A stretch of 12,500 nt of DNA from Gammaproteobacteria bacterium (GTDB lineage Bacteria > Pseudomonadota > Gammaproteobacteria > Eutrophobiales > Eutrophobiaceae): positions 1 through 12,500 of the forward strand of contig SMWN01000098.1 in the NCBI GenBank assembly GCA_004356415.1. Direction: 5' to 3'. This document shows positions 1 to 7,095 of this stretch, piece by piece. Within the stretch, counting starts at the first letter, position 1. Every line of letters begins with the position of its first letter. The translations under genes were made by a program, and so were the position numbers. A model generated the notes under the pieces. That model made no database searches. It was not told where the DNA came from and worked only from the letters and a program-made list of their open reading frames with translations.

Positions 1-214
1 AGTAGTGCAAAAAAGACGTGAGCCAGCCGTTGCCATTATTCAGAAATTCCAATCCTTAGTTCAACAAAGAATCATCAGTGCTGCTTTGAAATCGGATAAA
101 GCATTTAGTCCACCCTTACCGATGAAGATTATTTCTAGAGTTCCGTTTATCAGGAAAAGACTAGCGCATTTTCTGGCATTTGGCTTACGCCATGAAAAGG
201 TAGAAGGAGTTTAA
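1..214 (+). CDS. C-terminal fragment of a probable FAD-dependent oxidoreductase/monooxygenase (5' end outside window)
   Basis: The reading frame is open from the first complete codon (position 2) to a TAA at 212-214, so only the last ~70 residues of a longer protein are seen. The GTG at 5 is probably an internal codon, because the frame continues upstream without a stop. The visible tail has a basic helix, then a P-P-L-P segment, then an R-V-P-F-I-R-K-R-L-A-x-F-L-A-F-G-L-R-x-E pattern. To my recognition this resembles the C-terminus of PF01494-type flavoprotein monooxygenases, which often end in a 'hydrophobic-arginine, G-x-R-P/H-E-H/K-V' tail. The FAD-binding GxGxxG motif would lie outside the window, so the family call rests on the tail alone and the substrate is unknown. 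It lies 45 bp upstream of the Mth938-domain gene on the same strand. Confidence 0.5.
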   Translation, partial: VVQKRREPAVAIIQKFQSLVQQRIISAALKSDKAFSPPLPMKIISRVPFIRKRLAHFLAFGLRHEKVEGV

Positions 215-259
215 AATTCGGAATTATTTTTTATCCCCCGTTATGATAAAAGCATTGCC

Positions 260-640
260 ATGAACAAAGTCAAACACAAATCCCCCACTATTAATCACAT
301 TTCCTGGGGTCATATGGAAGTCGATGGTGTAGGTGTTGGTAAGGATTTCAAGCTTTGGCCCGGTGGCGGTCGGCAATGGGACTGGAGGGAAACCGACACA
401 CATCATGTGCCCGGAATTCAGCCTACTGATATTGAGGAATTGCTCGACAACGGGTGTCAAACAATTGTTCTGAGCCGAGGGATGTGGCTGAGGCTACACA
501 CGTGCCAGGAGACGATAGATCTGCTTGATGAGAGAAATATTACAGTGCATATCGACGAGACCAAGGCAGCGGCCAAGATATATAACGATTTAGCCTCGGG
601 CGGAGAGGCTGTGGGCGGACTTTTTCATTCGACGTGCTGA
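260..640 (+). CDS. Mth938-domain (DUF498/PF04430) protein
   Basis: This is a 126-residue protein that matches a whole Mth938-like domain. Visible hallmarks are I-N-H-I-S-W-G-H-M-E-V-D-G near residues 11-23, then K-D-F-K-L-W-P-G-G-G-R-Q-W-D-W-R (28-43). Next come a conserved V-L-S-R-G-M-W segment (70-76) and a C-terminal T-K-A-A-A-K-I-Y-N-D-L helix (101-111) followed by a short Gly-rich tail. The family includes archaeal Mth938, human AAMDC and the mitochondrial complex I assembly factor NDUFAF3. Bacterial members are small single-domain cytosolic proteins of undefined biochemical function, so I assign no reaction. The ATG at 260 gives the expected N-terminus, and no strong Shine-Dalgarno is visible. 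The gene converges on cysE with only 9 bp between stops and may be cotranscribed with the flavoprotein gene upstream. Confidence 0.85.
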   Translation: MNKVKHKSPTINHISWGHMEVDGVGVGKDFKLWPGGGRQWDWRETDTHHVPGIQPTDIEELLDNGCQTIVLSRGMWLRLHTCQETIDLLDERNITVHIDETKAAAKIYNDLASGGEAVGGLFHSTC

Positions 641-649
641 ATTTATTCG

Positions 650-1336
650 TTATTTGAGTTTCTTCTTTAGCTCTTCCAGTTCTTGATCAGTTTTGTGCAT
701 GTGATCCAGTATAGAGTCCAGTGCATTCTGGATGGGATCGGGCATATCTTTGCTTTCGGCATAGGCGGTAAATCCAATCTTCTTAGCCATGGCTTCGCGT
801 TGCGCAGACTTGTCTTCATCATCACGTTTTACAATCACATGCCCTGGGACACCGACAACCGTTGAACATGGGGGGGTATCATTAACAACGACGGCATTGC
901 AACCAACGCGTGATCCTTCGCCGATAGTTATTGGACCGAGTACCTTTGCACCGGCACCGATAACCACATTATCTTCCAGGGTCGGGTGACGTTTACCTTT
1001 TTGCCAGGTGGTACCGCCAAGGGTCACACCATGATAGATAGAACAGTTATCCCCAATTTCCGAGGTTTCGCCGATGACAATGCCCATACCATGATCGATA
1101 AAAAAACGTCGTCCGATAATTGCGCCAGGATGTATCTCTATGCCTGTTAAAAATCTTGCAATATGCGCACTCATGCGAGCGAGTAAAAATATTTTTTTTT
1201 GCCAGAGCCAATGATTAAAACGATGAAATAAGATTGCCTGAAAACCGGGACAGGTGAAAATTGTCTCCAATGTGGAACGTGCCGCAGGATCACGCTCAAA
1301 AACGACCTGGATTTCTTCTTTTATGATTTCAAACAT
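650..1336 (-). CDS. cysE: serine O-acetyltransferase CysE (EpsC-type, 228 aa)
   Basis: CysE transfers acetyl from acetyl-CoA to L-serine, giving O-acetylserine, the committed step of cysteine synthesis in the cytosol. An N-terminal helical region (1-60) is followed by a left-handed beta-helix of hexapeptide repeats (about 65-170). Signature segments are G-I-E-I-H-P-G-A (65-72), F-I-D-H-G-M-G-I-V-I-G-E-T (79-91, with the Asp/His pair) and Y-H-G-V-T-L-G-G (101-108). The G-V-P-G-H loop is at 162-166. A C-terminal amphipathic helix ends in lysines. The short classical C-terminal Ile used for docking CysK is absent, so a stable cysteine synthase complex is not obvious from sequence. The start ATG overlaps the valS TAA by one base (TAATG), and an AGGGAG ribosome site (complement of 1342-1347) lies inside the valS end. 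It is therefore very likely the last gene of the valS transcript. The coding strand carries an A9 run (complement of 1192-1200) and a C7 run (complement of 870-876). Confidence 0.95.
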   Translation of the reverse strand: MFEIIKEEIQVVFERDPAARSTLETIFTCPGFQAILFHRFNHWLWQKKIFLLARMSAHIARFLTGIEIHPGAIIGRRFFIDHGMGIVIGETSEIGDNCSIYHGVTLGGTTWQKGKRHPTLEDNVVIGAGAKVLGPITIGEGSRVGCNAVVVNDTPPCSTVVGVPGHVIVKRDDEDKSAQREAMAKKIGFTAYAESKDMPDPIQNALDSILDHMHKTDQELEELKKKLK

Positions 1337-4107
1337 TATTTGCTCCCTGTTACATATAATATTCGCTTATGTTGCTCTTCTAAAGTACCTGATGTTGTTA
1401 TAATTACAGAAAGGCGCTCACGTTCTTTGTTTACCACTTGTTCCGGGGCGCGGGTGGTAAATTTTTCGTCCCCAAGTTTTTTCTCAATACGTTCTTTTTC
1501 ATCCTTTAGTTTATCAATCTCTTTTTGAAGCCTGACAAGTTCTGCCTGTGGGTCGATCAGATCCGCCAGCGGTACCAGTAAAGTCATGTTGCCAGCGAGT
1601 GCAATCACTGCATCAATAGGTTCTTCGTCGATTGTAGTGATGGATTCAATTCGGCCGATGTCTTTCAGATAATGACTATTCTGATTTAAACAGGCTTGTT
1701 CCTGTTCCGTGCCGCCTTTAATTTTAACGGCCAATGATTTGCGTGGATCGATATCTCGCTCCGCACGAATCTTGCGCACGCCGAGAATAAATTCCTTAAC
1801 CCACTCTATTTCCTTCAATGATGCTTCATCAGTAACCAATTCATCGGCACCCGGATAAGTTTGTAACATAATTGTATTGCCTTCCTTACCCAAAATCGGT
1901 GCAATCTTTTGCCAGAGTTCTTCTGTGATAAACGGCATGAAAGGGTGCATCAGGCGTAACAGGATCTCGAGGTTATTAATAAGTGTTTGTAATGTCCCAC
2001 GCTTCTCCGCAGCCGATGCCTTAGGATCAGTCAATGTAGTTTTCGAAAGTTCCAGATACCAGTCGCAGTATTCGTCCCAGGTAAATTCATACAAGGACTG
2101 CGCGGCAAGATCAAAACGATAGGTGTGAATGCCTTTGGTCACTTGATCGATGGCTTGGGCCATGCGGGTATTGATCCAGCGTTCTGCAAGGGATAACTTG
2201 ATCTCGCCGTTATTGATATCTAGCGTTTGTCCTTCGATATTCATTAACACATAGCGCGTGGCATTCCAAAGCTTGTTACAGAAATTCCGATAACCACCGA
2301 TACGACCTACATCAAAACTGATATCCCGTCCTTGTGTGGCGAGTGAAGCAAAGGTAAACCGTAATGCATCGGTGCCATAGTTCTCTATGCCTTCAGGGAA
2401 ATGTTTGCGTGTGGCTTTTTCAATCTTTGGTGCATCCTGGGGCTTCATTAATCCAGTCGTGCGTTTTTGAATCAAGGCTTCGAGGTCTATACCATCAATC
2501 AGGTCGATGGGATCAAGCACATTACCTTTTGACTTGGACATCTTATGTCCCTCGGCGTCACGTATCAGGCCGTGGATATAGATTTCCTTGAAGGGAACCT
2601 TACCGGTGAATTTCAGGCCCATCATGATCATGCGGGCCACCCAGAAGAAGATGATGTCAAAACCGGTCACCAGCACATTGGTGGGATAAAAGTCTTCCAT
2701 GTCCTGTGTTTGTTCTGGCCAGCCCAATGTTGAGAAAGGCCACAGGGCAGATGAAAACCAGGTATCAAGCACATCTGGGTCCTGTTTCAGTGATGTCTCA
2801 TCAGATAGATTGTTGTCTTTACGGACATCTAGCTCAGAATGACCGACATAGATATTGCCTGCCTCGTCATACCAGGCCGGGATACGATGCCCCCACCAGA
2901 GCTGTCGGCTGATGCACCAGTCCTGAATATTACGCATCCATTCAAAATAGGTTTTCGACCAGTTCTCTGGAACGAATTTAATATCACCGCTTTCTACGGC
3001 CTTGATAGCAGGATCGGCCAGCGGTTGAATTTTGACATACCACTGATCGGTTAAATAGGGTTCGATGACGGTATGAGAACGATCTCCTCTAGGGACCATC
3101 AATCTATGTGGCTCAATTTTTTCGAGCAGGCCCGCAGCCTCCAGATCAACAACAATCTGTTTACGTGCAACATAGCGATCCATGCCCCGGTAGGCCTCAG
3201 GTGCGTCATTGTTGATTACTGCGTCTACAGTAAAGATATTGATTAAGGGCAAATCATGACGTTGACCCATTTCATAGTCATTGAAGTCATGTGCCGGCGT
3301 TATCTTCACACAGCCGGTACCGAATTCTGGATCGACATAATCATCTGTGATGATCGGGATCTTGCGACCTGTGAGCGGTAATTCTACTTCTTTGCCTATG
3401 AGATCTTTATAACGATCATCATTGGGATGTACGGCCACGGCAGCATCACCAAGCATGGTTTCTGGTCGGGTGGTTGCAACAATTAAATATTCTTCGCTAT
3501 CGGCGAGCGGATATTTCATATGCCACATGTGTCCATCTTCTTCTTCAGAGATGACTTCCAGATCGGAGATGGCCGTGTGTAACACAGGATCCCAATTGAC
3601 CAGACGTTTACCGCGATAGATCAAGCCTTCTTTATAAAGCTGGATGAAGACTTCCCTGACAGCATCTGATAAACCTTTATCCAGAGTAAAACGTTCGCGC
3701 GACCAGTCCATGGAGGTTCCAAGACGTCGTAGCTGGCGGGTGATGGTGCTACCGGATTCGGCTTTCCAGTCCCACACGGATTCTGTAAATTTTTCGCGTC
3801 CTAATTCATGACGATTGGTATTTTCTTGTTCGAGCTGTCTTTCCACCACCATCTGCGTTGCGATACCCGCGTGATCGGTACCACACTGCCAGAGTGTTTT
3901 ATCACCGCTCATACGGTGATAACGGATCAGAATATCCATCAGAGTGTGCTGGAAGGCATGACCCATGTGTAGACTGCCAGTGACATTGGGCGGAGGTAGC
4001 ATGATGCAGTAGGGTGAGCCGGTGCCTTCAGGACTGAAATAGCCGGCCTGTTCCCAGGTTTGATACCACTGGGTTTCTATTGCTTGTGGGTTGTAGGTTT
4101 TTTCCAT
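1336..4107 (-). CDS. valS: valyl-tRNA synthetase
   Basis: ValS is the class I aminoacyl-tRNA synthetase that charges tRNA-Val and clears mischarged threonine in its editing domain. At 923 aa it is close to the E. coli enzyme (951 aa). The HIGH-type signature P-P-P-N-V-T-G-S-L-H-M-G-H is at residues 38-50. The CP1 editing domain spans about 195-335 and contains T-T-R-P-E-T-M-L-G (212-220). Further catalytic-domain elements are W-C-I-S-R-Q-L-W-W-G-H-R-I-P (397-410) and the KMSKS loop K-M-S-K-S (522-526). An anticodon-binding helical domain follows. A C-terminal coiled coil of about 60 residues, rich in Lys/Glu (the tRNA-binding arm), closes the protein. The ATG at 4107 gives the expected M-E-K-T-Y-N-P start; no strong Shine-Dalgarno precedes it. 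Upstream is a 198-bp leader; downstream it is coupled to cysE by a one-base overlap. Confidence 0.98.
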   Translation of the reverse strand: MEKTYNPQAIETQWYQTWEQAGYFSPEGTGSPYCIMLPPPNVTGSLHMGHAFQHTLMDILIRYHRMSGDKTLWQCGTDHAGIATQMVVERQLEQENTNRHELGREKFTESVWDWKAESGSTITRQLRRLGTSMDWSRERFTLDKGLSDAVREVFIQLYKEGLIYRGKRLVNWDPVLHTAISDLEVISEEEDGHMWHMKYPLADSEEYLIVATTRPETMLGDAAVAVHPNDDRYKDLIGKEVELPLTGRKIPIITDDYVDPEFGTGCVKITPAHDFNDYEMGQRHDLPLINIFTVDAVINNDAPEAYRGMDRYVARKQIVVDLEAAGLLEKIEPHRLMVPRGDRSHTVIEPYLTDQWYVKIQPLADPAIKAVESGDIKFVPENWSKTYFEWMRNIQDWCISRQLWWGHRIPAWYDEAGNIYVGHSELDVRKDNNLSDETSLKQDPDVLDTWFSSALWPFSTLGWPEQTQDMEDFYPTNVLVTGFDIIFFWVARMIMMGLKFTGKVPFKEIYIHGLIRDAEGHKMSKSKGNVLDPIDLIDGIDLEALIQKRTTGLMKPQDAPKIEKATRKHFPEGIENYGTDALRFTFASLATQGRDISFDVGRIGGYRNFCNKLWNATRYVLMNIEGQTLDINNGEIKLSLAERWINTRMAQAIDQVTKGIHTYRFDLAAQSLYEFTWDEYCDWYLELSKTTLTDPKASAAEKRGTLQTLINNLEILLRLMHPFMPFITEELWQKIAPILGKEGNTIMLQTYPGADELVTDEASLKEIEWVKEFILGVRKIRAERDIDPRKSLAVKIKGGTEQEQACLNQNSHYLKDIGRIESITTIDEEPIDAVIALAGNMTLLVPLADLIDPQAELVRLQKEIDKLKDEKERIEKKLGDEKFTTRAPEQVVNKERERLSVIITTSGTLEEQHKRILYVTGSK

Positions 4108-4305
4108 GTGCTGCGTAATTCCGGCTTATTTTATCTTTGGCTGTCGTGTTCTATTACAGTGAATATCTTTTGTATGGCACATTGTTGAGGGCAAGCTTGG
4201 CCCTTGAAGGACGGGCATTATGTCGTGTTTAGTTGAGAAATAAAGTTGTCACATTAAATTTTTCAACAAATTTAAAAAAATTATCGTTACGCTAAATCAC
4301 TCAAG
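4108..4305 (-). promoter_or_regulatory. valS leader / intergenic region with weak promoter candidate and short hairpin
   Basis: These 198 bp hold no gene. On the minus strand a TTGAAA (complement of 4261-4266) lies 17 bp from a TTATTT (complement of 4238-4243), a weak sigma70-like pair that could supply valS-cysE with their own promoter. Further downstream an imperfect hairpin has 5-bp arms AGGGC/GCCCT at 4188-4192 and 4200-4204. It is not followed by a T run on the minus strand, so it is not a standard intrinsic terminator. I see no T-box signature. The promoter call is an inference from spacing only. Confidence 0.22.
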
Positions 4306-4773
4306 TTATTTGTCAGGAGTATCTATATGAGATGCGAATTTCTCAGTTTGAGCTGTTTCTTTTTTTAATTGTTCTCTAAGTTCATTGATGATGCTGTCTT
4401 TGATGGTGTCCTTGAGTATGTCTACCAGAGAATCAAGTTCTTTCGACAGAGTTCGATCGATCTTATCGACCAACTCGTTCAGTCTGTCTGAGGGGAAACC
4501 CTCAATCTTATCCTCATGGTCGCTGGTCGATTCTGTCGATGTTTCCGACTGTACATATCGTCTTGCTTCAGCGGGATCGACAACGTCATTAAGTACGGGT
4601 ATTTCAGGGTAAAGTTTGGGGGGAAGTTTTGTTTCTACAAACAGCTCTTCGAGTTCATCGATAGATTCAGCGATGTCTGCTTCTGAGATTACCAAGTGAG
4701 AAATTTCAGGACTTTTTGAGGAAGACGACTCGTCTGATTGATTACCCTTACCCATTGTTGGATTATATATCAT
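4306..4773 (-). CDS. uncharacterised acidic/helical protein between holC and valS
   Basis: This 155-residue protein has no recognised catalytic domain. The N-terminal third is Ser/Glu/Asp-rich and probably disordered (about 8-48). A short hydrophobic motif I-P-V-L-N-D-V-V sits at residues 58-65 in a proline-flanked stretch. After a second acidic, Ser/Thr-rich linker (75-95) comes a long predicted amphipathic helix or coiled coil (97-145) with leucine/isoleucine heptads and alternating Lys/Glu. No signal peptide or membrane segment is visible. The start used here (ATG 4773) overlaps the holC stop by 11 nt; an internal ATG at 4755 would give 149 aa without overlap, and neither has a clear Shine-Dalgarno. 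The 'IPVL-D/E-VV then helix' layout reminds me of DUF2486-type proteins found next to holC in Betaproteobacteria, but this is a memory-based resemblance only. Position suggests coexpression with holC and valS; function is unknown. Confidence 0.7.
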   Translation of the reverse strand: MIYNPTMGKGNQSDESSSSKSPEISHLVISEADIAESIDELEELFVETKLPPKLYPEIPVLNDVVDPAEARRYVQSETSTESTSDHEDKIEGFPSDRLNELVDKIDRTLSKELDSLVDILKDTIKDSIINELREQLKKETAQTEKFASHIDTPDK

Positions 4774-5194
4774 GCTTGTTTAAAACGTGACCTTGGTCGC
4801 GATATTCTGCATATCGCTTACGAGCCCGTTGTCGCTCACTTTCACTGCCGGCAACAATTTCAAGAATTCTCTCTATTTTGCCTGATTCCTGTGGGATTTG
4901 ATCAGCAAGATTAAGCATGATTGGTGTGTGATCCGGTATCTGATTGCCCATTTTATACCCTGGGCCGATGACAATAGGCACGTTTTCAGCGTCGTTATCT
5001 GAAACAAGACAATGGGGCAGAAAACTGATGTCTTTAAACGTCCAGAGCAAATCATCAAACGACATTGCTGCTGTTTCTGAACCAGTACTAATAAAAATAT
5101 TGTTTCCCTGTTTCCAGACCTTCTGGATCAGTGCGCAGGCGAAGTGTTCCCGTTTCCCGCCTTCGGGGAGCACATAAAAATCTACCTGAGACAT
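4763..5194 (-). CDS. holC: DNA polymerase III chi subunit
   Basis: Chi is a component of the clamp-loader complex. It pairs with psi and binds the SSB C-terminus, linking the replicase to single-stranded DNA. The protein is 143 aa (E. coli chi 147 aa). Recognisable features are the N-terminal strand V-D-F-Y-V-L (4-9) and the helix with a C-x-L-I-Q-K-V-W pattern (20-27). The L-L-W-T-F...S-F-L-P-H segment (49-61) is comparable to the E. coli 'LW...SFVPH' region. The C-terminal R-K-R-Y-A-E-Y-R-D-Q-G-H-V-L-N (125-139) closely parallels the E. coli 'ERYKAYR..G..LN' tail. It sits 34 bp downstream of pepA and upstream of valS, the order known from enterobacteria. The ATG at 5194 is the natural start, with only weak purine enrichment upstream. 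Confidence 0.92.
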   Translation of the reverse strand: MSQVDFYVLPEGGKREHFACALIQKVWKQGNNIFISTGSETAAMSFDDLLWTFKDISFLPHCLVSDNDAENVPIVIGPGYKMGNQIPDHTPIMLNLADQIPQESGKIERILEIVAGSESERQRARKRYAEYRDQGHVLNKHDI

Positions 5195-5228
5195 TTTACT
5201 ACAGTCATTTACTCAGAACTATTTGCGT

Positions 5229-6719
5229 TTAATTACACCGATCAATCAGGTATTGAACCAGCATGGGCACTGGTCTACCAGTTGCACCTTTCTTTTTTCC
5301 AGTTAGCCAGGCCGTTCCGGCGATATCGATATGCGCCCAGTGAAACTTTTTTGTGAATCGCGACAGGAAGCAGGCGGCGGTAATCGTCCCCGCTTCACGT
5401 CCTCCAATATTCGCCATGTCTGCAAATGGGCTATCGATCTGAGATTGATATTCATCCCAGAGTGGCAATTGCCAGGCTCGATCTCCGGTACTTTCTCCCG
5501 CATCCAGTATTTCTTTGGCCAGTGGGTCGTGATTACTGAGCAAACCTGAGGCATGTTTCCCCAGGGCAACTACACAGGCACCGGTGAGTGTTGCGATATC
5601 AATCACCGCGGTAGGATCAAATCGTTCGCTATAGGTCAGTGCATCACACAGGATTAAACGGCCCTCTGCATCTGTATTTAACACTTCAATGGTCTGGCCA
5701 GACATGCTGGTGTAGATATCTCCCGGTCTTGTGGCTTCCCCCCCCGGCATGTTTTCAACCGTGGGCACCACACCGACAACATTAATAGGCAGCCCCATTT
5801 CAGAGATAGCCGTGATTGTCCCGAAGACACTGGCTGCACCACACATATCATATTTCATTTCATCCATTGCAGCGGATGGCTTGATTGAGATACCACCCGT
5901 ATCGAATGTGACACCTTTGCCCACCAGGACCACTGGCTTCTCACCTTTTTTGCCACCTTTGTATTCCATCGAGATGAGTTTTGCTGGTTGGTGACTGCCC
6001 TGAGAGACGGACAGCAAAGATCCCATGCCCAGTTTTTTCATGGCCGCTTCATCAAGCACTGTTACCTTGATGGATTTTTGTGTTCTACCCAATTTCTTTG
6101 CCTGATCTGCCAGATAGGAAGGGGTGCAGATATTGGCTGGCAGGTTGGCCAGATCACGTGCCAGTGAGACGCCCTTGGCAATAGCAGTTCCATCTTTAAT
6201 AGCTTGTTCCCCAGTAGCAAAATCCTTACGTTCAGGAACCATGAGTACAAGCTTGCGCAGTTTGTTCTTTGACTTTTTGTTTTTGCTTTTCAGTTGATTG
6301 AATTGATATAAAGCACTGTGGCTTATCTCTACAAATTGTCTTATTTTCCAGTATTCATCCCTGGATTTTACATTTAACTCAGAAAGATAACTGACGGCTT
6401 CTGTTGCCCCGGTTGTTTTTAATTTGTTGATACTATTTGTGACGATTTTACGATAATGGCTGGCACTTAAACCCTTTTCCTTTCCGCAGCCGACCAGCAA
6501 GACTCTGCTAGATGCGATCCCTGGAATATTATGTAGTAAAAGTGACTGGCCAATTTTTCCATCGATATCGCCGCGTTTCAGGATATTTGTAAGGTATTTT
6601 TTACTTGCTGAGTCTATGGTCTTGGCCGCTGCCGAAAGACGACGAGATTCGAATAGTCCAACGACAAGACAGGCTGAACGTTGTTTTTCCGGGTTACCGC
6701 ATTTGATTGTAAAATCCAT
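5229..6719 (-). CDS. pepA: leucyl aminopeptidase (M17 family, PepA-type)
   Basis: PepA is a cytosolic hexameric dizinc aminopeptidase that removes N-terminal residues from peptides; in E. coli it also binds DNA and assists Xer recombination. The protein is 496 aa (E. coli 503). The variable N-terminal domain (1-160) is followed by the catalytic domain. Expected metal ligands are K268 and D273 (V-G-K-G-V-T-F-D-T-G-G), D291, and D350 and E352 in the family signature N-T-D-A-E-G-R (348-354); catalytic K280 and R354 are present. A lysine-rich stretch (about 144-158) occupies the interdomain linker. The gene heads the leftward cluster with holC, diverging from lptF. The ATG at 6719 is preceded by an AAAAAAGAT tract rather than a strong Shine-Dalgarno. 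Whether this protein keeps the DNA-binding role cannot be told from sequence. Confidence 0.97.
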   Translation of the reverse strand: MDFTIKCGNPEKQRSACLVVGLFESRRLSAAAKTIDSASKKYLTNILKRGDIDGKIGQSLLLHNIPGIASSRVLLVGCGKEKGLSASHYRKIVTNSINKLKTTGATEAVSYLSELNVKSRDEYWKIRQFVEISHSALYQFNQLKSKNKKSKNKLRKLVLMVPERKDFATGEQAIKDGTAIAKGVSLARDLANLPANICTPSYLADQAKKLGRTQKSIKVTVLDEAAMKKLGMGSLLSVSQGSHQPAKLISMEYKGGKKGEKPVVLVGKGVTFDTGGISIKPSAAMDEMKYDMCGAASVFGTITAISEMGLPINVVGVVPTVENMPGGEATRPGDIYTSMSGQTIEVLNTDAEGRLILCDALTYSERFDPTAVIDIATLTGACVVALGKHASGLLSNHDPLAKEILDAGESTGDRAWQLPLWDEYQSQIDSPFADMANIGGREAGTITAACFLSRFTKKFHWAHIDIAGTAWLTGKKKGATGRPVPMLVQYLIDRCN

Positions 6720-7091
6720 AATTATCTTTTTTGCCAGTTTGTTTGAGTTTGGGCACCGCTATTAACTCATGGATAAGCCTATTGAGTCCAAAATATCCAA
6801 TAGCTGCGTTACTCAGCATTTGTAATAGAATAACTATTACAATAACTCAGTGTCTTGCTCCGGTGCCAGGCATGAGAGCATTATATATAGTGCATGGTGC
6901 TTGAAGATTTTGAATCTCAATACTATCTCACCCAGGATTAATAGTGGTGCCCTTAAATCTATGGTGTATCAATATGTTAAGATTGGTTGTCAGTTTTTTC
7001 ATTCTATACCAATTTGCGAAAAAACACTCTGGCAGTAATTTTTGACATTAAGCTTTGATATTTTAAGGGCAGTTTTGATGGGACAGGAAAA
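6720..7091. promoter_or_regulatory. divergent lptF / pepA intergenic region
   Basis: This is 372 bp without a convincing gene. It must contain the promoters of both the lptFG and pepA units. It is AT-rich and holds a 9-bp perfect inverted repeat (6820-6842) and a 6-bp CTATTG/CAATAG pair (6779-6784, 6798-6803). Short TAACTCA/TTACTCA motifs recur at about 6763, 6810 and 6843. TATATA-like and TACTAT (6921-6926) hexamers are candidate -10 elements on the + strand, but no partner -35 is convincing. A perfect TTGACA at 7042-7047 lacks a matching -10 at the usual distance. Exact promoters cannot be assigned. Confidence 0.5.
6820..6842. repeat. perfect 9-bp inverted repeat, candidate operator
   Basis: TTGTAATAG (6820-6828) and CTATTACAA (6834-6842) are perfect reverse complements separated by a 5-bp AATAA spacer. 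The repeat lies about 100 bp upstream of pepA and 250 bp upstream of lptF. It is AT-rich and not followed by a T run, which fits a dimeric regulator site better than a terminator. No regulator is identified. Confidence 0.5.
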
Positions 7092-7095
7092 TTGA
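7065..7095 (+). promoter_or_regulatory. translation start region of lptF: leader mini-ORF overlapping a TTG start
   Basis: AAGGG at 7065-7069 is a good Shine-Dalgarno for an ATG at 7078, which opens a five-codon frame (M-G-Q-E-N) ending at TGA 7093-7095. That stop overlaps the TTG start of lptF at 7092-7094 (TTGA). The lptF frame itself is blocked upstream by TGA at 7056-7058 and contains no ATG between, so TTG is the best start. An AGGA at 7085-7088 is only 3 nt from the TTG. Translational coupling or reinitiation is an inference. Confidence 0.4.

Noticed and set aside
224..460. Antisense open frame over the Mth938 gene
   Set aside because: It is a shadow of a well-recognised coding gene on the + strand and has no family resemblance.
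4188..4204. Intrinsic terminator in the valS leader
   Set aside because: The 5-bp stem is short and no T run follows on either strand.
4873..5058. Alternative-frame ORF inside holC
   Set aside because: It overlaps holC in another frame with no supporting motifs; holC is unambiguous.
6850..7038. 62-codon open frame in the lptF/pepA intergenic region
   Set aside because: No ribosome site, no recognisable protein pattern, and it overlaps the expected promoter area.
7042..7047. Perfect TTGACA as lptF -35 box
   Set aside because: No -10-like hexamer occurs 16-18 bp downstream (AAGGGC at 17 bp), so it is probably chance.
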